A DNA stretch of 64,000 bases from Scenedesmus sp. ARA3 (taxonomy: Eukaryota > Chlorophyta > Chlorophyceae > Sphaeropleales > Scenedesmaceae). The translations under genes and the position numbers were made by a program. Numbering within the stretch: position 1 is the first letter of the stretch; every line of letters begins with the position of its first letter. The stretch covers positions 1 to 64,000 of the forward strand of contig RWJK01001745.1 of NCBI GenBank assembly GCA_004335835.1, read 5' to 3'. The notes under the pieces were generated by a model. It ran no database searches. It was not told the DNA's origin and was given only the letters and a program-made list of their open reading frames with translations. Shown here piece by piece: positions 20,335 to 32,690 of the stretch.

Positions 20335-23144
20335 GCAGATGGCAGCTGTGTTGGCTGTGTTGTGTGGCTGCTGTGGTAGCTGATTTCGCTGCATCTGCTG
20401 CACAAGAGGTTGACAGCCGGCTGTGTTGTGGCTGTGTTGTGGTGGGCATGGGTGCGGCAGTTTGGTGCTATCATTGCATGGCGCCCTGCTAGTGTTAAAA
20501 AAAACAAACTCAAACTTCATCATGTGTTGCGGCGCAGTTGCTGTGGGTGCTGGTGCGTGCGCTGCTGTGCAGCTGCTCCTTGTGGAAAAGCCAGGCGGCT
20601 GTTTTGCAGCCAGCAAACAACAGTGCCGCAGCAGGCCTGCGCTCAGCTCCCTTGTGTGCTTGTGTGTTATGCTGCTCCTTCGCATTGCAGCAGGTTGTAT
20701 CAGCCTCTGTGTGCGTGTGCTGCTGCTGCACACTTTGCAGCATGCAGCCAGCAGTGTAGATGGATGTCTGGTGGTCAAAAAGTGGTTCTGGTGTAATAAC
20801 AACCCAATCAACTGTAGATCAGTGTATGGCAAGGCAGGGTTGTGGTGAGCCAGAGTGCGGCAGTGTTGATGCTTTTGCGGTCTGTCAGCAGCAGCAGCAG
20901 CAGCAGCAGCAGCCTCTGTTGCCTGATCTGGGGCGGCTGGCTGGTCGCCTGTTTGGTGATGGTTTTGACTTGTGTACAGCCAATGTGGCGGCGGATAAGC
21001 AGCCTTGTGATGTGCTATGTTTCCTGGGTTTGCAGGCATATGGCTCCTCCTTGTGTACACCGTGTGCATGTGCTGGAATCATCCTCACCATCCACTGCAC
21101 AAGCCACACGCCTTCCCACCTTGCAGTTATGCTTGCCAAAATGTGTGTGGAGCATGACAGGAGAGCCACGTGCAGCAAAGCATGGTGTCTTGCTGCATTT
21201 TGGGTGATCACGTTGCTGCTGCGGCTTCCTCGTGCATCGCTGCCTGTTGCTCGGCAGCTGCGATTTGCGTGCACCATGTGTGTGTGTGTGTTGTTGCCGC
21301 ATGGTCTGGCTGTGTGCAGGCGTGCCGGTTGGGCATTGGCATGCCTTGCATGCTGTTGTGCATGCATCATTTGGTCGTGTGTTGCTGGCAGCATGTATCT
21401 TCTGGCTGTGTGCAGGTGTGCCGGTTGGGTATTGGCTTTGCCTGTCCAGCTGTTGTGCGTGCATCATTTGGTTGTGCATCCCCGGTGTATAACACAAACA
21501 CAATGTTGTTGTGTCAGTAGTAGGCAGCATGCCAGGGTAGGGGGCCCCCTTGTAAAGCATTGGTTTGAGGCAGCGCAGTAAAGTTTAAGAAGAAGAGTAA
21601 GGGTTGAGGGCAATTTTGGGGCAACAGCAGGTCCTCCAGCTGAGCATGTTTTGTGGTGCGGTACTCAGCCAGACATGTGGCGCTATCACTGATTTGCACG
21701 TTTTGTGCGAGCACACGGCGTCACGTCCTGTGATGTTTGCATGTGGCTTTGTGTTATCAAGTTGGTATGGTGGTACCTCTGGTGATTTTTGCGGAGTAGA
21801 TGGTCGGCAGGCGGCGGTGAACCCAAAAACCCAAAAGTTGTATGCGGCGCTGTTGCACGCTGTGCTTGGTGTTGCGAAGGAGCTGCAATCAGCGAGGATG
21901 CATCGAGAGGTCGGCTCATTTTAGTCATGCAGCAAAACTCCACCTGAGTTGGCATGCATTTCTCCAGCCAGTGAGTGTACTGTGGCGACTTCTTGTTGCT
22001 TGTCTGCTTTGCGTGCAGCACTTGCGCTGTAGCATTTGTATGCTATGCACGTCTGACAATGCACCAGGATCCTTCTGCCTCAATGCGATAGCATGGCCTA
22101 CTAGGTTCCAATCCATCAGTTGCGGACTTGCTGCAGTGTTGAGCATTGCTGTTGCCTTGCTTGAGGTCACGTGAGACTGCAGGTTGCTTGCATCCACAGT
22201 GTTGCCCAGAAAGTGTTTTGAGTTGGCAGGCTTGATGAGGCTCATCACATGGGTGAAATCATTGATTTTGCAGCCACGTGCAATGTATGGCAGTGCGTGT
22301 TGGTATCTCAGGCAGTCCCACAAGGCTGGCAAGTGGGCTGCCAGAGCAGTGGGCTTGTGCTGGAAACTTCCCCGGAGGTTACATGCATGTCATGCTTGCT
22401 GCTGTGGCCAGCGCAACGTCTCTGTTCCTGGTCCTGGGGCTCGTTTTGAAGCAAGGGCAGACACACCGCAGGAGGTGCCTGCCATGCTTGCTGCTCTGGC
22501 CAGCGCGAGCACAATGCAATGCATTGCATATGTGTCGTCCGATCGTGGTGCCATAATGTCAAGTTGCAGCACTGTGAGTTGCAGTTCTGCGGCACACACA
22601 GCCAGTCTCATGTGTACCAGTTGCAGCCTACCAACGTGTGCTGCTCCACTGTGTGTAACTGACAATACTTCACAGATTTGACCGATTTTCAAGCCTGCTG
22701 CACTTGAGCAAACATGGGTTTGAAACACCTGAGCAGCAAGTACAGGCAGCCAAGGGCCTGGACTGCATACAACAGACTGCCAGTGGAGCATCCACAACGC
22801 CTGCAGCTGCTGCCGCTGATTATGAGCATTGCGCTTGCAGCACCCAAGATGATCTGCCGTTTTCCTAGGTTGTGGCAGGTCAAGTGCGTATCGTAGCAAT
22901 GTCAGGTAGTGTGGCTGCAGCAGTGCAGTGCTGGCTCCAAGGTTAGCCGGCAAAACCCATATCACATGCAACAGGCACCCACTACTTCAACGTGACGGAA
23001 CAATGAAATTGAACTTTTTCGACAAGTTTCAAGTTGTTCACAAGGTGCCTGTCGCCCTGTTGCTCGCACCGGCCCAACCAAGATCAGCCAAGCGCTCCTT
23101 GCTGCATACGACCGAGATCTTCTTTCATAAACTTCAAGCATAAA
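20335..23144. other. Repeat-rich region, no confident gene
   Basis: This stretch is TG/GCTG-rich. It contains a 96-bp tandem duplication at about 21305-21480 (TCTGGCTGTGTGCAGG-GTGCCGGTTGGG...). Minus-strand frames at 21925-22332 and 22390-22971 look protein-like (for example KINDFTHVMSLIKPANSKHF). They could be remnants of a mobile element or of an unrecognised gene, but no conserved domain was seen. Confidence 0.4.
21305..21480 (+). repeat. 96-bp tandem duplication
   Basis: Two units start at 21305 and 21401 with TCTGGCTGTGTGCAGG. They continue in parallel through GTGCCGGTTGGG and GCATCATTTGGT. Their divergence suggests the duplication is not recent. Confidence 0.7.
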
Positions 23145-24259
23145 ATGCAGGCTTTCGAGCAGCTTGCATCGTTGGCAGCTGCCGCATTCCAAGTCCCCAG
23201 CACCGATGAACTGCTGCGTTGGCTGCGGCAGCTAGAGACGTCACCACCTGCTGATCTAGGCCCTGAATGGAAGCTGCGGGCAATGCAGCTCGGCATATGG
23301 CTGCAAGGTCCTGTAACGCATCTGCAGCTCAGTTCTTCACCCCAGCAGCTGTCCAAGGTAGCCACAGGATTTGCTGCTGCTGCCAGCAAGCTGCTGCTGC
23401 ACTTGGCAGCAAGCAAGCAATACAGCAACAGCAGCAGCAGCAGCGCCGCCAGCAGCAGGAGCAGCAGCAGGGACTCTATAGCTCCGCAGATCTTGCCCTT
23501 GTTGCTGCGAGCCCTGGTGATTGTTCTCCAGGAGGCGCAAGCTGGAGTGGCCTATGCAGCGTATGATGCAAGCGGTGAGTTGCATTCCCACCAACATCCG
23601 ATGTGCCAATGGCAGTGGCATGCTGTGCCCAGCCCATTGCTGTTTTTTTGGTCAGAGGTCAAGGTCAAAAGATTGTACTTTCTGATAGCGTGCTCAGCTT
23701 GCATGCAGCAGGGTGATGTGCGAATGCACTGCATGGTGCACTGTTGTGCACAGCAGCCTTTGACAACACGTGGCATGTCACCCTGCATTTCTGCAAAGCA
23801 TATACCTCACGAGTTTATGTACTGTGCGAGTGGTCGTGTTCTTGTACGACTTGCTGCTGCTGTGCCTGCAGGACTCTTCACTGCTCTGGCAGCTGGCATG
23901 AAGTGGACAGCAGCACAGCTGCAGCAGCAGCAGCAGCCAGACGCTGCTGCGGCTGACTCCCTTTTCATGCTAGCAGAATCGCAGCTGATGGCGTGCACAC
24001 GCTGCCGCTGCCCCTCACCCGTGCTTGACGCAGCAGCGCCAGCAGCAGCGGCCAGCAAGGCCCCAGGGCCGAATGGACTTGTGCTGCCAGCAGCACAGCT
24101 GGCATGGGCTCTGCTGCAGAGCCTGCAGCCAGGCGCAGCAGCACCGGGCAGCAGTGGCCGCCGCGGCAATGCAGGTGGTAGCTCTGACAAGGTGACGAAG
24201 ACTGTGGCTGTGGTGGTAGAGCTTGGTTGCATCATCACACGGGCAGTGGAAGAGCACCT

Positions 24260-24311
<52 letters not shown>

Positions 24312-24981
24312 CCTTCTTTCATGGTTGAATGGGCTTGCAGTGATGCGCTGATGCAGATGCTGCTGGTGTACTTTGGCTGCATGGTTGGCAGCTTGCACCA
24401 CACCAATGCCAGCAGCAATGCACATGCTGCTGCTGGCAGTGGCGGCAGTGGCACCAGCAGCAGCAACGTCAGAGGGAGCAGCAGCAGCAGCAGCAGCAGT
24501 GTTGTCGGGTCTGCTGCTACATCAGCGGCAGGTGCAGCAGTGCCAGCAAACCACATGCTGCTACTCTCTGCACTGTCACCAGCACTGCAGCAGCTCAACT
24601 GGCCTGTGGTCTTTGGGCTTAGAGCAGACCTTGTAGCTGCAGGAGAAGGACACACAGCAGTGACACAGCTAGCTGGGGAGTCAGCAGACTGCTACGTCAC
24701 ACTAAAGCAGCTGCAGATGCTGCAGCAGCTGATGCAGGCGCGACGGGCTGCATTTCTGCAACCTAGTACATCAGCTTCACCTGGGCAGTCAAGCAGCAGC
24801 AGCAGCAGCAGGGGCGCAGCAGGCAGCTCAGTGTTGCCACATGCAGAGCAGCTGCTGCTGCCCTTGATGCTGACACTGATAGAGGTTGCGCAGCTGCACC
24901 AGATCAGCGACCACAGTGCTGTTACAGCAGCAGTGAGACTTGTCTACCAAATAGCCAAGTGGGAGTGCCCTCCATTGCCTG

Positions 24982-25028
<47 letters not shown>

Positions 25029-26854
25029 GGCACGCCTGCAGCGTCTCCAGCCAGCACAGCGCTGGCGAGCAGCCTTGCTGGGCCGGTGCTGCTTCAGCTG
25101 GCGCCAGCCGTGCTGCCGCACATCAGACAGCTAGAGGCAGCAGCAGCAGCAGCAGCGGGCGGGCGGCTGCGTGGAGATGCATGGCCAGACATGGTGTCAA
25201 GCTACCGGTCACTGATGAGCCTTGTGCTGACTGGAGGTGAGCCTGCAGCTCTGGATGTGTTGCCCATTGTTGCACTGTTGTATTGTGGATGCACTGTTGT
25301 ATTGTGGATGCACTGTTGTATTGTGGATGCACTGTTGTATTGTGGACGAAGACTGGATCGTCATCGTCCAATGTTACCAATGCCAGTGCGGTTGCATAGC
25401 ACAGCACCCTGACCAAATTGCCATCTTCTTATTGCTGCACCTTGCTGCCTCCCTTGCTGCCTCTGTTGTGCTGTGTCTATCTGTCTGCAGCCGACAAGTC
25501 CAGGATTGCTGCTGCCTACTGCCAAGACCGCTCAGCTTTCTGGGCAGCTCTGGAGGCCTTTGTCAGGCTGACAGCCGTGACAGCCGTGGGCAGCAGCATC
25601 AGCAGCAGCGAAGCACAGCTTTCTGCAATGGCAAGTGTGGTTGAGGCAGCAAACGTAGCAGTATTGGCAGATCCCGTGAGCTCCAGCAGCAGCAGCAACA
25701 GCAGCACGTCACAAGCAGCAGTCGCCTGCAGTTCAGCACGGACCAGCTTTATGCTGTCTTGCCTGAAGCGGCTTGCCAGCAGCTTCAGCAGCAGCAGCAG
25801 CAGCAGCGGCGGCGGCGGCAGCGGTGGCGGCGGCAGCGACAGTGCTTGTGGCAGCGCTGCCGCAGCTGGCAGTTCCAGCCAGCAGGCACCTGCACTTGAC
25901 GTTCTGGACTTAATAGGGCGGCTTCTGTCACTGCGACCTGAAGTGCTGGCTGTCAATAAGGCTTTGATTGCAGCGGACTTCGCACACCGGCCCTTTGAGG
26001 AGGTTGACAGGGAGTTCCGTACTGCAGCGCTGATGGAAAGCCACGCCAGCAGGGACACAGCAGATGCAGCAGCAGCAACAGCAGGTCATGCAAACACTGC
26101 ATCGCTGCTGCTGGTTGCTGGCAGGGGGCTGTTTGTGGCTGGCAGGGGGCTGGTGCAGCTGCATGAGCAGCCAAATTCTGGAAATGATGCATCCACGGTG
26201 ATGCAGCTGTGCCGTGTGTGCGCTGTATTGACCCGGCTGTTTGCCTGCGTGCTTGCTGTGGGGCTTGTCATCGAGCAAGTTGCAGGCAGCGCTGCAAGTG
26301 GCAGTGACACAGCGCTGCATGTCGATCAAAACCTTGCGCAAGTGCAGGAGCTGCAGCAGCAGCTGCTCAGGGATCTTCTCGAATCCCTGGCAGATGTTGT
26401 GGCTACTGCGGCTGAGTTAGCTGGCAGCTGCAGCAGCATTGAGGCACAGCTGAAGGCGGCATTCCCTGCTGAAGCAGCCCGCAAGATGGTGCAGCTTGGG
26501 ACAGCTATTGCAACGCAGCTGGCAGCTCCTGAGTCAGCAGCGCTGTGCTGCGCCAACCCCGGCTGCAGCAACTGCAGCAAGCTGTCAGAGCAGGAAATAG
26601 TAAGTGGGAAAGGCACCGTGTGCAGCAGCTGCCGCGCTGTGCGGCTGTGCAGTGCTGAGTGCAACAAGGCGTACTGGAAGGCGGGGCACAAGCAGGCCTG
26701 CAGTAGGCTCAAGGAAAGGCTGCAGCAGGCAGGCAGCAGGGCACAGGGCAGCAGTGGTAGGGGCGGGGCCAGCAGCAGCAGTAATGCCCCGCGGGCCAGC
26801 AGCAGCAGCAGCAGCAGTGCAGGACGGAGCAGGCGCAGCAGGAGTAGCCGGTGA
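23145..26854 (+). CDS. MYND zinc-finger protein, family copy A (intact)
   Basis: Three exons, 23145-23574, 23872-25236 and 25491-26854, join in phases 1 and 1 to give a 1052-residue protein. The conserved N-terminal block is LRWLRQLE...PADLGPEW, followed by alpha-helical leucine-rich sequence, with GMKWTAAQLQ opening exon 2 and ADKSRIAAAYCQD opening exon 3. Poly-Q and poly-S runs come from CAG/AGC repeats, notably at 24258-24309 and 24984-25027. The C-terminus has a MYND finger: CCANPGCSNC, CSSC, CSAEC and H-x3-C, then a Ser/Arg tail ending SRRSRSSR. MYND fingers bind proline-rich partner proteins. The rest of the protein is not recognised and its function is unknown. The gene is the first of four related copies in this window and has no visible lesion. 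Confidence 0.75.
24258..24309 (+). repeat. CAG run in MYND copy A exon 2 (poly-Q)
   Basis: About 17 uninterrupted CAG units are read as glutamine. It is likely to vary in length between strains. Confidence 0.9.
25267..25345 (+). repeat. 19-bp tandem repeat in intron 2 of copy A
   Basis: The unit GCACTGTTGTATTGTGGAT is repeated four times. The last unit is imperfect and is followed by GACGAAGACTGG. The other three family copies lack it, so it arose after the gene duplicated. Confidence 0.85.
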
Positions 26855-27128
26855 AGTGTGTTGTGCTGCGACATGCCGGGGCAGCACTGCAGAAGTTGGC
26901 ACCATCATCATCCACCTGTTTTATTGTGTGCTTCTGCAGCATGGCCGGGCGTCTGCTGCCGTGCTGCAGCAGGGCTCCATAGGCTGCAGCATGACCACTG
27001 CGTCGTGCCGTGCGCAGGTAGACAAGCATTGGCATATGGAGGAATGCATGCACCCGTGGTTTTATGGCATTGCTGGCTTTTGCGGGTGCGCGGCATCACG
27101 GCACGCATGGTGTTTGAGCTGTCATGAT

Positions 27129-27466
27129 CAGGACTGCAGTGCTGGCTTCCTGCAGGCTGGCTGCAGTGCTGGCTTCCTGCAAGCTGGCTGCAGTGTTGGC
27201 TTCCTGCAAGCTGGCTGCGGTGTTGGCTTCCTGCAAGCTGGCTGCGGTACTGGCTTCCTGCAAGCTGGCTGCAGTACTGGCTCCCTGCAAGCTGGCTGCA
27301 GTGCTGGCTTCCTGCAAGCTGGCTGCAGTGCTGGCTTCCTGCAAGCTGGCGGCAGGACTGTCTTCCTGCAAGCTGGCTGCAGTGTTGGCTTCCTGCAAGC
27401 GGCGGCAGGACTGGCTTGTGCAAGCTGGCGGCAGGACTGGCTTCCTGCAAGATGGCGGTTGAAGGG
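27129..27466 (+). repeat. 27-bp minisatellite downstream of MYND copy A, about 12 units
   Basis: The unit is CTGCAGTGCTGGCTTCCTGCAAGCTGG with point variants. Because 27 is a multiple of three, every frame stays open on both strands, which produces long false open frames with nine-residue repeats (AGCSAGFLQ, LAGSQHCSQ). Shorter arrays of the same unit follow copies B, D and E. It is therefore part of the duplicated segment's 3' flank. Confidence 0.9.
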
Positions 27467-29025
27467 TGCTTGTTGAGGGTCAGTGCGCCCATGGGCGGCC
27501 ACGTCTTTCCATGTGTGCTGCTTCTGGTGCTTGAAGACGCAGCTGCTGTCAGTCGCACCTTGCTGAGTCATGCTACAAGGGAATGACGTGTTTTGATGGT
27601 TTTGCTCGGGTTGTCAGAGCGTGCACGCGACTGCTCGCAAGCACTGCCGCTGGCACTGTGCCAGGCAGGTGCCAGGCCCAGTGCTGCTCCAAGGTTTGCC
27701 CGTTAAACCCATGCATGTGGTAACAATTCGCCTGGCAGCTCAAGTTCTATTTCAAAGATGAATCTCTTGATTTGAAGGGTAGTAACACGATGCCTGTCGC
27801 CTGTAGAGCCACCTGGTCTCATCATCGGTACAACTCGCTCGCGCTTTTCCTTGCGTCAAGACCGGAATAGTTCTACTGCTTGATCATTACAAGTCTAGGT
27901 TTAAACGAATCTTGCATAGATGGCAGCTGAAGCAGGCCCAAATGCCTACTTCGATTAACTGCTGCGGTGGATGCGGCAGCTGGAAGCAGCTTCACCGGCT
28001 GATCTGGGCCCTGAATGGCAGAAACGAGGTCCCCGTATCGCTGCAGTGCGGATCAACATCGCTGCTGATCCTCGGCTGGTGGTCAATGTAGCAAAGGCCA
28101 TGTGTGCTGCGGCCAGCAAGCTACTGCTGCACTTGGCAGCAACCAAACAACGCTGCAGCAGCAACAACAGCAGCAGCAGGGACGACGCAGCTGTGACAGT
28201 AGCTGCACAGCTTGTGCCGTTTTTGCTGACAGGCCAAGATCATTTGCTCTTTGCAACACCAGAGGGGGCACAAAAGATGTATGCGGCGACAGGTGCGCTG
28301 CTTCTGCTGCCCCAAACATGCACAGCACCTGCATGCTGTCTGCAGCTCTTCTGCTGGCTATCGGGGTGTTCCTTAAACTGGTGAATGTGCACAGCAGACA
28401 TGTTTCGGCGATCACACAGTGGCTGTGTGAGAGCGCACATGTGGCATATGCCCAACCAACTTTACAAAGCTCGCGCTCCAGTTGCATATGTGTCACGCAC
28501 GAGTGCACCGCACGATGCATGATTGCAAAGACTGTTGTTTTGGACCCCTGAGGCTTGCAGTCTTTTTGATGCCACATGGAGCCCTTGCAGGACATGAGTC
28601 AGCAGCATGATCCAGCAGCATCATGAGGCATGATGATGAAGTGTGTCGATGCAAATGAGATGCATGACTCAGCAGCATGACTCAGCAGCATGTCAAGGTG
28701 GAAAAGCTCATAACCAAGATGTCACATACCAGCACACCAGATTGACTTGCACTCCTGCTTCCTGCCGCTGTGCTGCAGGCCTCACCAGTGCTCTGGCCGC
28801 TGGCATGAAGTGGACAGCTGCAGAGCTGCAGCAGCAGCAGCAGCAGCAGCCAAGCACTCCATGGGACCTTGACCTTTTCAACCTAGCAAAGTCGCAGCTG
28901 GTGACCTGGAACCGCTACTGCTGCGACTTCTCCGCTGCTGGGCATGTGTCAGATGCAGCGGCAGCGGCCAGCAAGGCAAGCGTGCTGCCAGCAGCACAGC
29001 TGGCGTGGGCGCTGCTGCAGAGCCT

Positions 29026-29091
<66 letters not shown>

Positions 29092-29128
29092 ACAGCAGCG
29101 GCAGCAGCGGCAGCAGCGGCAGCAGCAG
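29026..29128 (+). repeat. CAG/CGG run in MYND copy B exon 2 (poly-Q)
   Basis: Roughly 33 units of CAG with CAA and CGG interruptions make this one of the longest triplet tracts in the window. Confidence 0.9.
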
Positions 29129-29704
29129 CTCAGCCGGAAGGAGCTAGAGTCTGCTGTGTCAGAGGTGGCTGGTCACATTGTTGGCATCGGGCACGTCATA
29201 TTGGAGGTCATTGAGGATGTCAGCGTCACACGGCCATTCAAGTGTCAGGAATGGGTGACGCAGCAGGAGGCACCGCACTTGGTTGAATGGGCATGTGATG
29301 ACGCGCTGATGCAAGTGCTGCTGCTGTACTTCGGCTGCGCAGTGGGTTGCGTGCACCGAGCAAGTACCAGCAGCAGTAGCAGCCGCAGGCAGAGGGGCAG
29401 CAGCAGCAGCACTGCAGCGCGCGTTGCCACATCAGCGGCAGGAGCAGCAGTGCCAGCAAGCCACGAGCTGCTGCTGTCTGCACTGTCCCCAGCAGCCCTG
29501 CAGCAGCTCAACTGGGCTGAGGTCTCAAGGTTCAGAGGCAATATTGTAGCAGCAGTAGCAGCAGCAGGGTCGGGGCTATCTGAGGAGGAGGCAGGCTGTT
29601 TAGTCACAACGCGGCAGCTGCAGGGACTGCATTTGATGCTGGCTACGCGCGCCATGCATATGCAAAGCAGTGCAGCAGCTGCAGCTGCTGGGCAGTCGAG
29701 CAGT

Positions 29705-29737
<33 letters not shown>

Positions 29738-29905
29738 CGCGCCACAGGCAGCTCCATGTTGCCACGTGCTGAGCAGCTGCTGCTGCCGCTGCTGCTGACA
29801 GTGATTGAGGTCATGCAGCTGCAGCCAATCAGCGACTCCTCTACAGCCGCAACAGCAGCACTGGTTCTGGATCGAGTGCTGCAACGGGAGTGCCCTGCAT
29901 TGCCT

Positions 29906-29937
<32 letters not shown>

Positions 29938-30275
29938 CACAGCTGCCGCACCCTTAGTGAGCACATCTGCGCTGCTGAGCGGCCTTGCTGGGCCGGTGCT
30001 GCTGCAGCTGGCGCCTGCTGTGCTGCTGCATTTGGGACAGCTGCAGGCAGCAATGGCACGCGCTGAAAGATCTGGCATGGCGGCTATGCTGCTAGGAAGC
30101 GAGCGGGGCGCGTGGATAACGATGGCGTCAAGCTATGTGCCGCTGCTGCTGCTGGTGCTGAATGAGGTAGGCCCTGCAGCACTGGATACGTTGCACATGT
30201 TGTGTTTGTTTACACTAAGCAGAAGACAACCACATCATCTGCCAGCGCGTAAACACACCATAGGCAAGGCCGGCC

Positions 30276-30343
30276 TTACAGTGTAACTTGCTTTACAGCG
30301 TAACTAGCATTACAGTGTAATTAGCTTTGCAGTGTAACTGGGG
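30276..30343 (+). repeat. 17-bp tandem repeat in intron 2 of copy B
   Basis: There are four units of TTACAGTGTAACTAGCT with substitutions. The following 30360-30560 is rich in GATGTCC, ACATC and CCATG motifs in both orientations. This looks like a separate insertion found only in this copy. Confidence 0.75.
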
Positions 30344-32544
30344 CCGGGCAGCTTCACGCGTCCCCAAAACCTAGTGCGATGTTTACATCCATGTCATACA
30401 TCCATGGACATTCGTCCATGTCCACGGTCAGTGTGGATACATGAAAATACATCGGACATCAGATGTCGTGATGTCCCGTGGGTGTCGATTACTGGATGTC
30501 CAGGACATCGTTTTACATCTACTATACATTGAAAGTACATCGCGAGCATCAGGGTCAGTTTCCGCCTGAAACACAGCAGTATCCGGCTTGTTGAGTGTGC
30601 CAGTACAGTTACATGCACTACAGGCCACGTCGGCTCTCCTCTTGCACTGTAGGTGTATGCTAGGTTGCAGTGTTACCTACAAAAAGGCATAGCACTGGCA
30701 TGGCAGAAGCTCAGCTTCTGAGAGTCATTGATGAACATGTATAACAGCAAACTCTGCAACATATGTATGGTTTTTTAGGGACGCGGGTGCTTACAGTGTG
30801 GGTGTTTGCGAGCAGCTCATACGAGCGCGGGCTCAGCTCTTGCTGGGAAGTGTTTGATAAAGCAGCCACCATATCACATGGAATGTGCTGCGTCACTCAG
30901 CCATGGAGAGGGGCCGCGTGTTAGCCGGCAAAGAAAGAACAGCTGGACAGCTGAGAAGGCAGAAACAGGTGCTTCTGCCTGTTGTGGCGCACCATGCAGC
31001 GCCATCGCCCCACACTGCTTGCGCTTCTTGCTGCTCTGTTTGCTGTGTTTGCAGCCGACGAGCCCAGCATTGCCGCTGCCTTCAGCCAGGATTCAGCGTC
31101 ATGCTGGGCAGCGCTGGGCGCGGCTATCAGGCTGACAACAGCGGACGACGGCAGCAGCAGCCAAGACAAGCTTTCTGCAGTGGTGACTGCCGCCCAGGCA
31201 GCCGAGGGAGCGATTGCAGCAGGAACTGCCAGCAGCAGCAGCAGCAGCATGCCTGGAGTGGAGCTCAACTGCAGTGCGGCACAGACCAGCTTTCTGTTGT
31301 CTTCCCTAAAGGTGCTGTCCAGCTGCTACGACAGCAGCAGCAGCAGCGACAGCAGCAGCAGCAGTGCATATGCTGGCGGCAGCATTGCTGCACTTGATGT
31401 TCTGGACCTGGTAGGCCGGCTGCTGTCATTGCGCCCTGAGCTGCTGGTTGTCACAGCGGCCATGACAGCCGCCAACTCCCCGCTTGCTGAAGGGGAAATC
31501 CGCAAAGCAGCAGCTACGGCACAGCAATTCAGCAGGGACGTGGCAGAAACAGCAGCAGCACGTGCATCGTCGCTGCTGCTGGTTGTTAGCAGGGGGCTGT
31601 ATGTGGCTGGCAGGCTGCTGCTGCAGCTGCATGAGCAGCGGGACTTGCGGAGTGATGCACCAACGGCGCAGCAGCTGCGCCGTGTGCACATTGTATCGAG
31701 CCGGCTGTTTGCCTGCGTGCTGTCTGTAGGCCCTTCTATAGATGAAGTCGCAAGCAGCGATGCAAGCGGCAGTGACGCAGCCCCTGCTCTTGACCAGAAT
31801 GCTGCACCAATGCAGCAGCTCTGGCAGCAGCTTGAGCTTGAGCTGGCCGGCCACATAACAGATGCGACAAGTGGCGCTGAGGCAGCAGGCAGGTTCAGTA
31901 GCACTGACATGCTGCTGAAGGCAGCTTTTCCTGTTGAGGCAGCCCGCAGGATGGTTGAGCTTGGGACAGCAATTTCAACGCAGCTGGCAGCGCCTGAGTC
32001 AGCAGCGCTGTGCTGCGCCAACCCCGGCTGCGGCAACTGCAGCAAGCTGTCAGAGCAGGAGATAGTGGCTGGGAAAGGCACGGTATGCAGCTGCTGCCGC
32101 ATTGTGCGGCTGTGCAGTGCTGAGTGCAACAAGGCGTACTGGAAGGCAGGGCACAAGCAGGCCTGCGATAGGCTGAAGGAGATTGCCCAGCAGGCAAGCA
32201 GCCAGGTGCAGGGTGGTAGTGCGAGGGGAGGCGCCAGCAGTAGTAGCAGCAGCAGCAGTAGGGCAGGAGGGAGCAGGCGCAGCAGGAGCAGCCGCTGAAG
32301 AGTGTTGTGATATGATTCGCCGTGGCAGAACCGCAGAAGGCAGGCTCACCTCGTCAACGGCATGTGCTGTTGTGTGCGCATGCAGTAGGGGTTTGAAGGC
32401 TGCAGTACGACCAGCGTGCAGTGCCATGCGGCAGGTAGACAAGCATCAGCCTATGGTGAAATGCATGAGATTCACAGCAGTATTGGCTGTTGCGGGTGTG
32501 CACGTCGTTGGCATGCATGGTGTTTCCACTGTCAGCGCCGCAGC

Positions 32545-32690
32545 GATGGCTTCCTGCAAGCTGGCTGCAGTGCTGGCTTCATGCAAGCTGGTTGCAGTGC
32601 TGGCTTCCTGCAAGCTGGCTGCAGTGCTGGCTTCATGCAAGCTGGCTGCAGTGCTGGCTTCCTGCAAGCCGGCAAGCTGGCGGTTGACGG
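32545..32690 (+). repeat. 27-bp minisatellite downstream of copy B, about 5 units
   Basis: It has the same unit as at 27129-27466. CTTCCTGCAAGC alternates with CTTCATGCAAGC every second unit, so the local unit of amplification was a 54-bp dimer. Confidence 0.85.

Larger units (their letters stand above)
27920..32298 (+). pseudogene. MYND zinc-finger family copy B (broken)
   Basis: The exons correspond to copy A at 27920-28292, 28779-30166 and 31055-32298. Two lesions are visible. First, codon 13 is TAA at 27956-27958 where the siblings read GAA (SFDEVLRW in copy D, TDELLRW in copy A). Second, the exon 2 donor (AATGAG|gtaggc) ends in phase 0 while exon 3 needs phase 1, so normal splicing shifts the frame. 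Translation could start at the Met at 27971, but the second lesion would remain. Exon 3 is itself fully open and keeps the complete MYND finger (CCANPGCGNC ... CSCC ... CSAEC). Intron 2 is about 890 bp, against 254 bp in copy A, because of inserted repeats. Read errors at either site would restore a gene. Confidence 0.7.

Noticed and set aside
20188..21069. 293-residue minus-strand frame
   Set aside because: It overlaps the end of the mTERF-like gene on the other strand and is His/Ala-rich low-complexity sequence without a family match.
23807..24655. Minus-strand open frame with poly-C and poly-L runs
   Set aside because: It is a shadow of CAG-rich coding sequence of MYND copy A. Similar shadows occur opposite copies B, D and E.
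26908..27571. Long open frames on both strands with nine-residue repeats (LAGSQHCSQ, AGCSAGFLQ)
   Set aside because: They are a by-product of the 27-bp minisatellite, whose period keeps all frames open. There are no splice links or conservation beyond the repeat.
30982..31054. Signal peptide on a separate 438-residue MYND gene
   Set aside because: The hydrophobic stretch is the translated pyrimidine tract of the intron 2 acceptor, and all siblings splice at the same place. It was kept only as a low-interest possibility.
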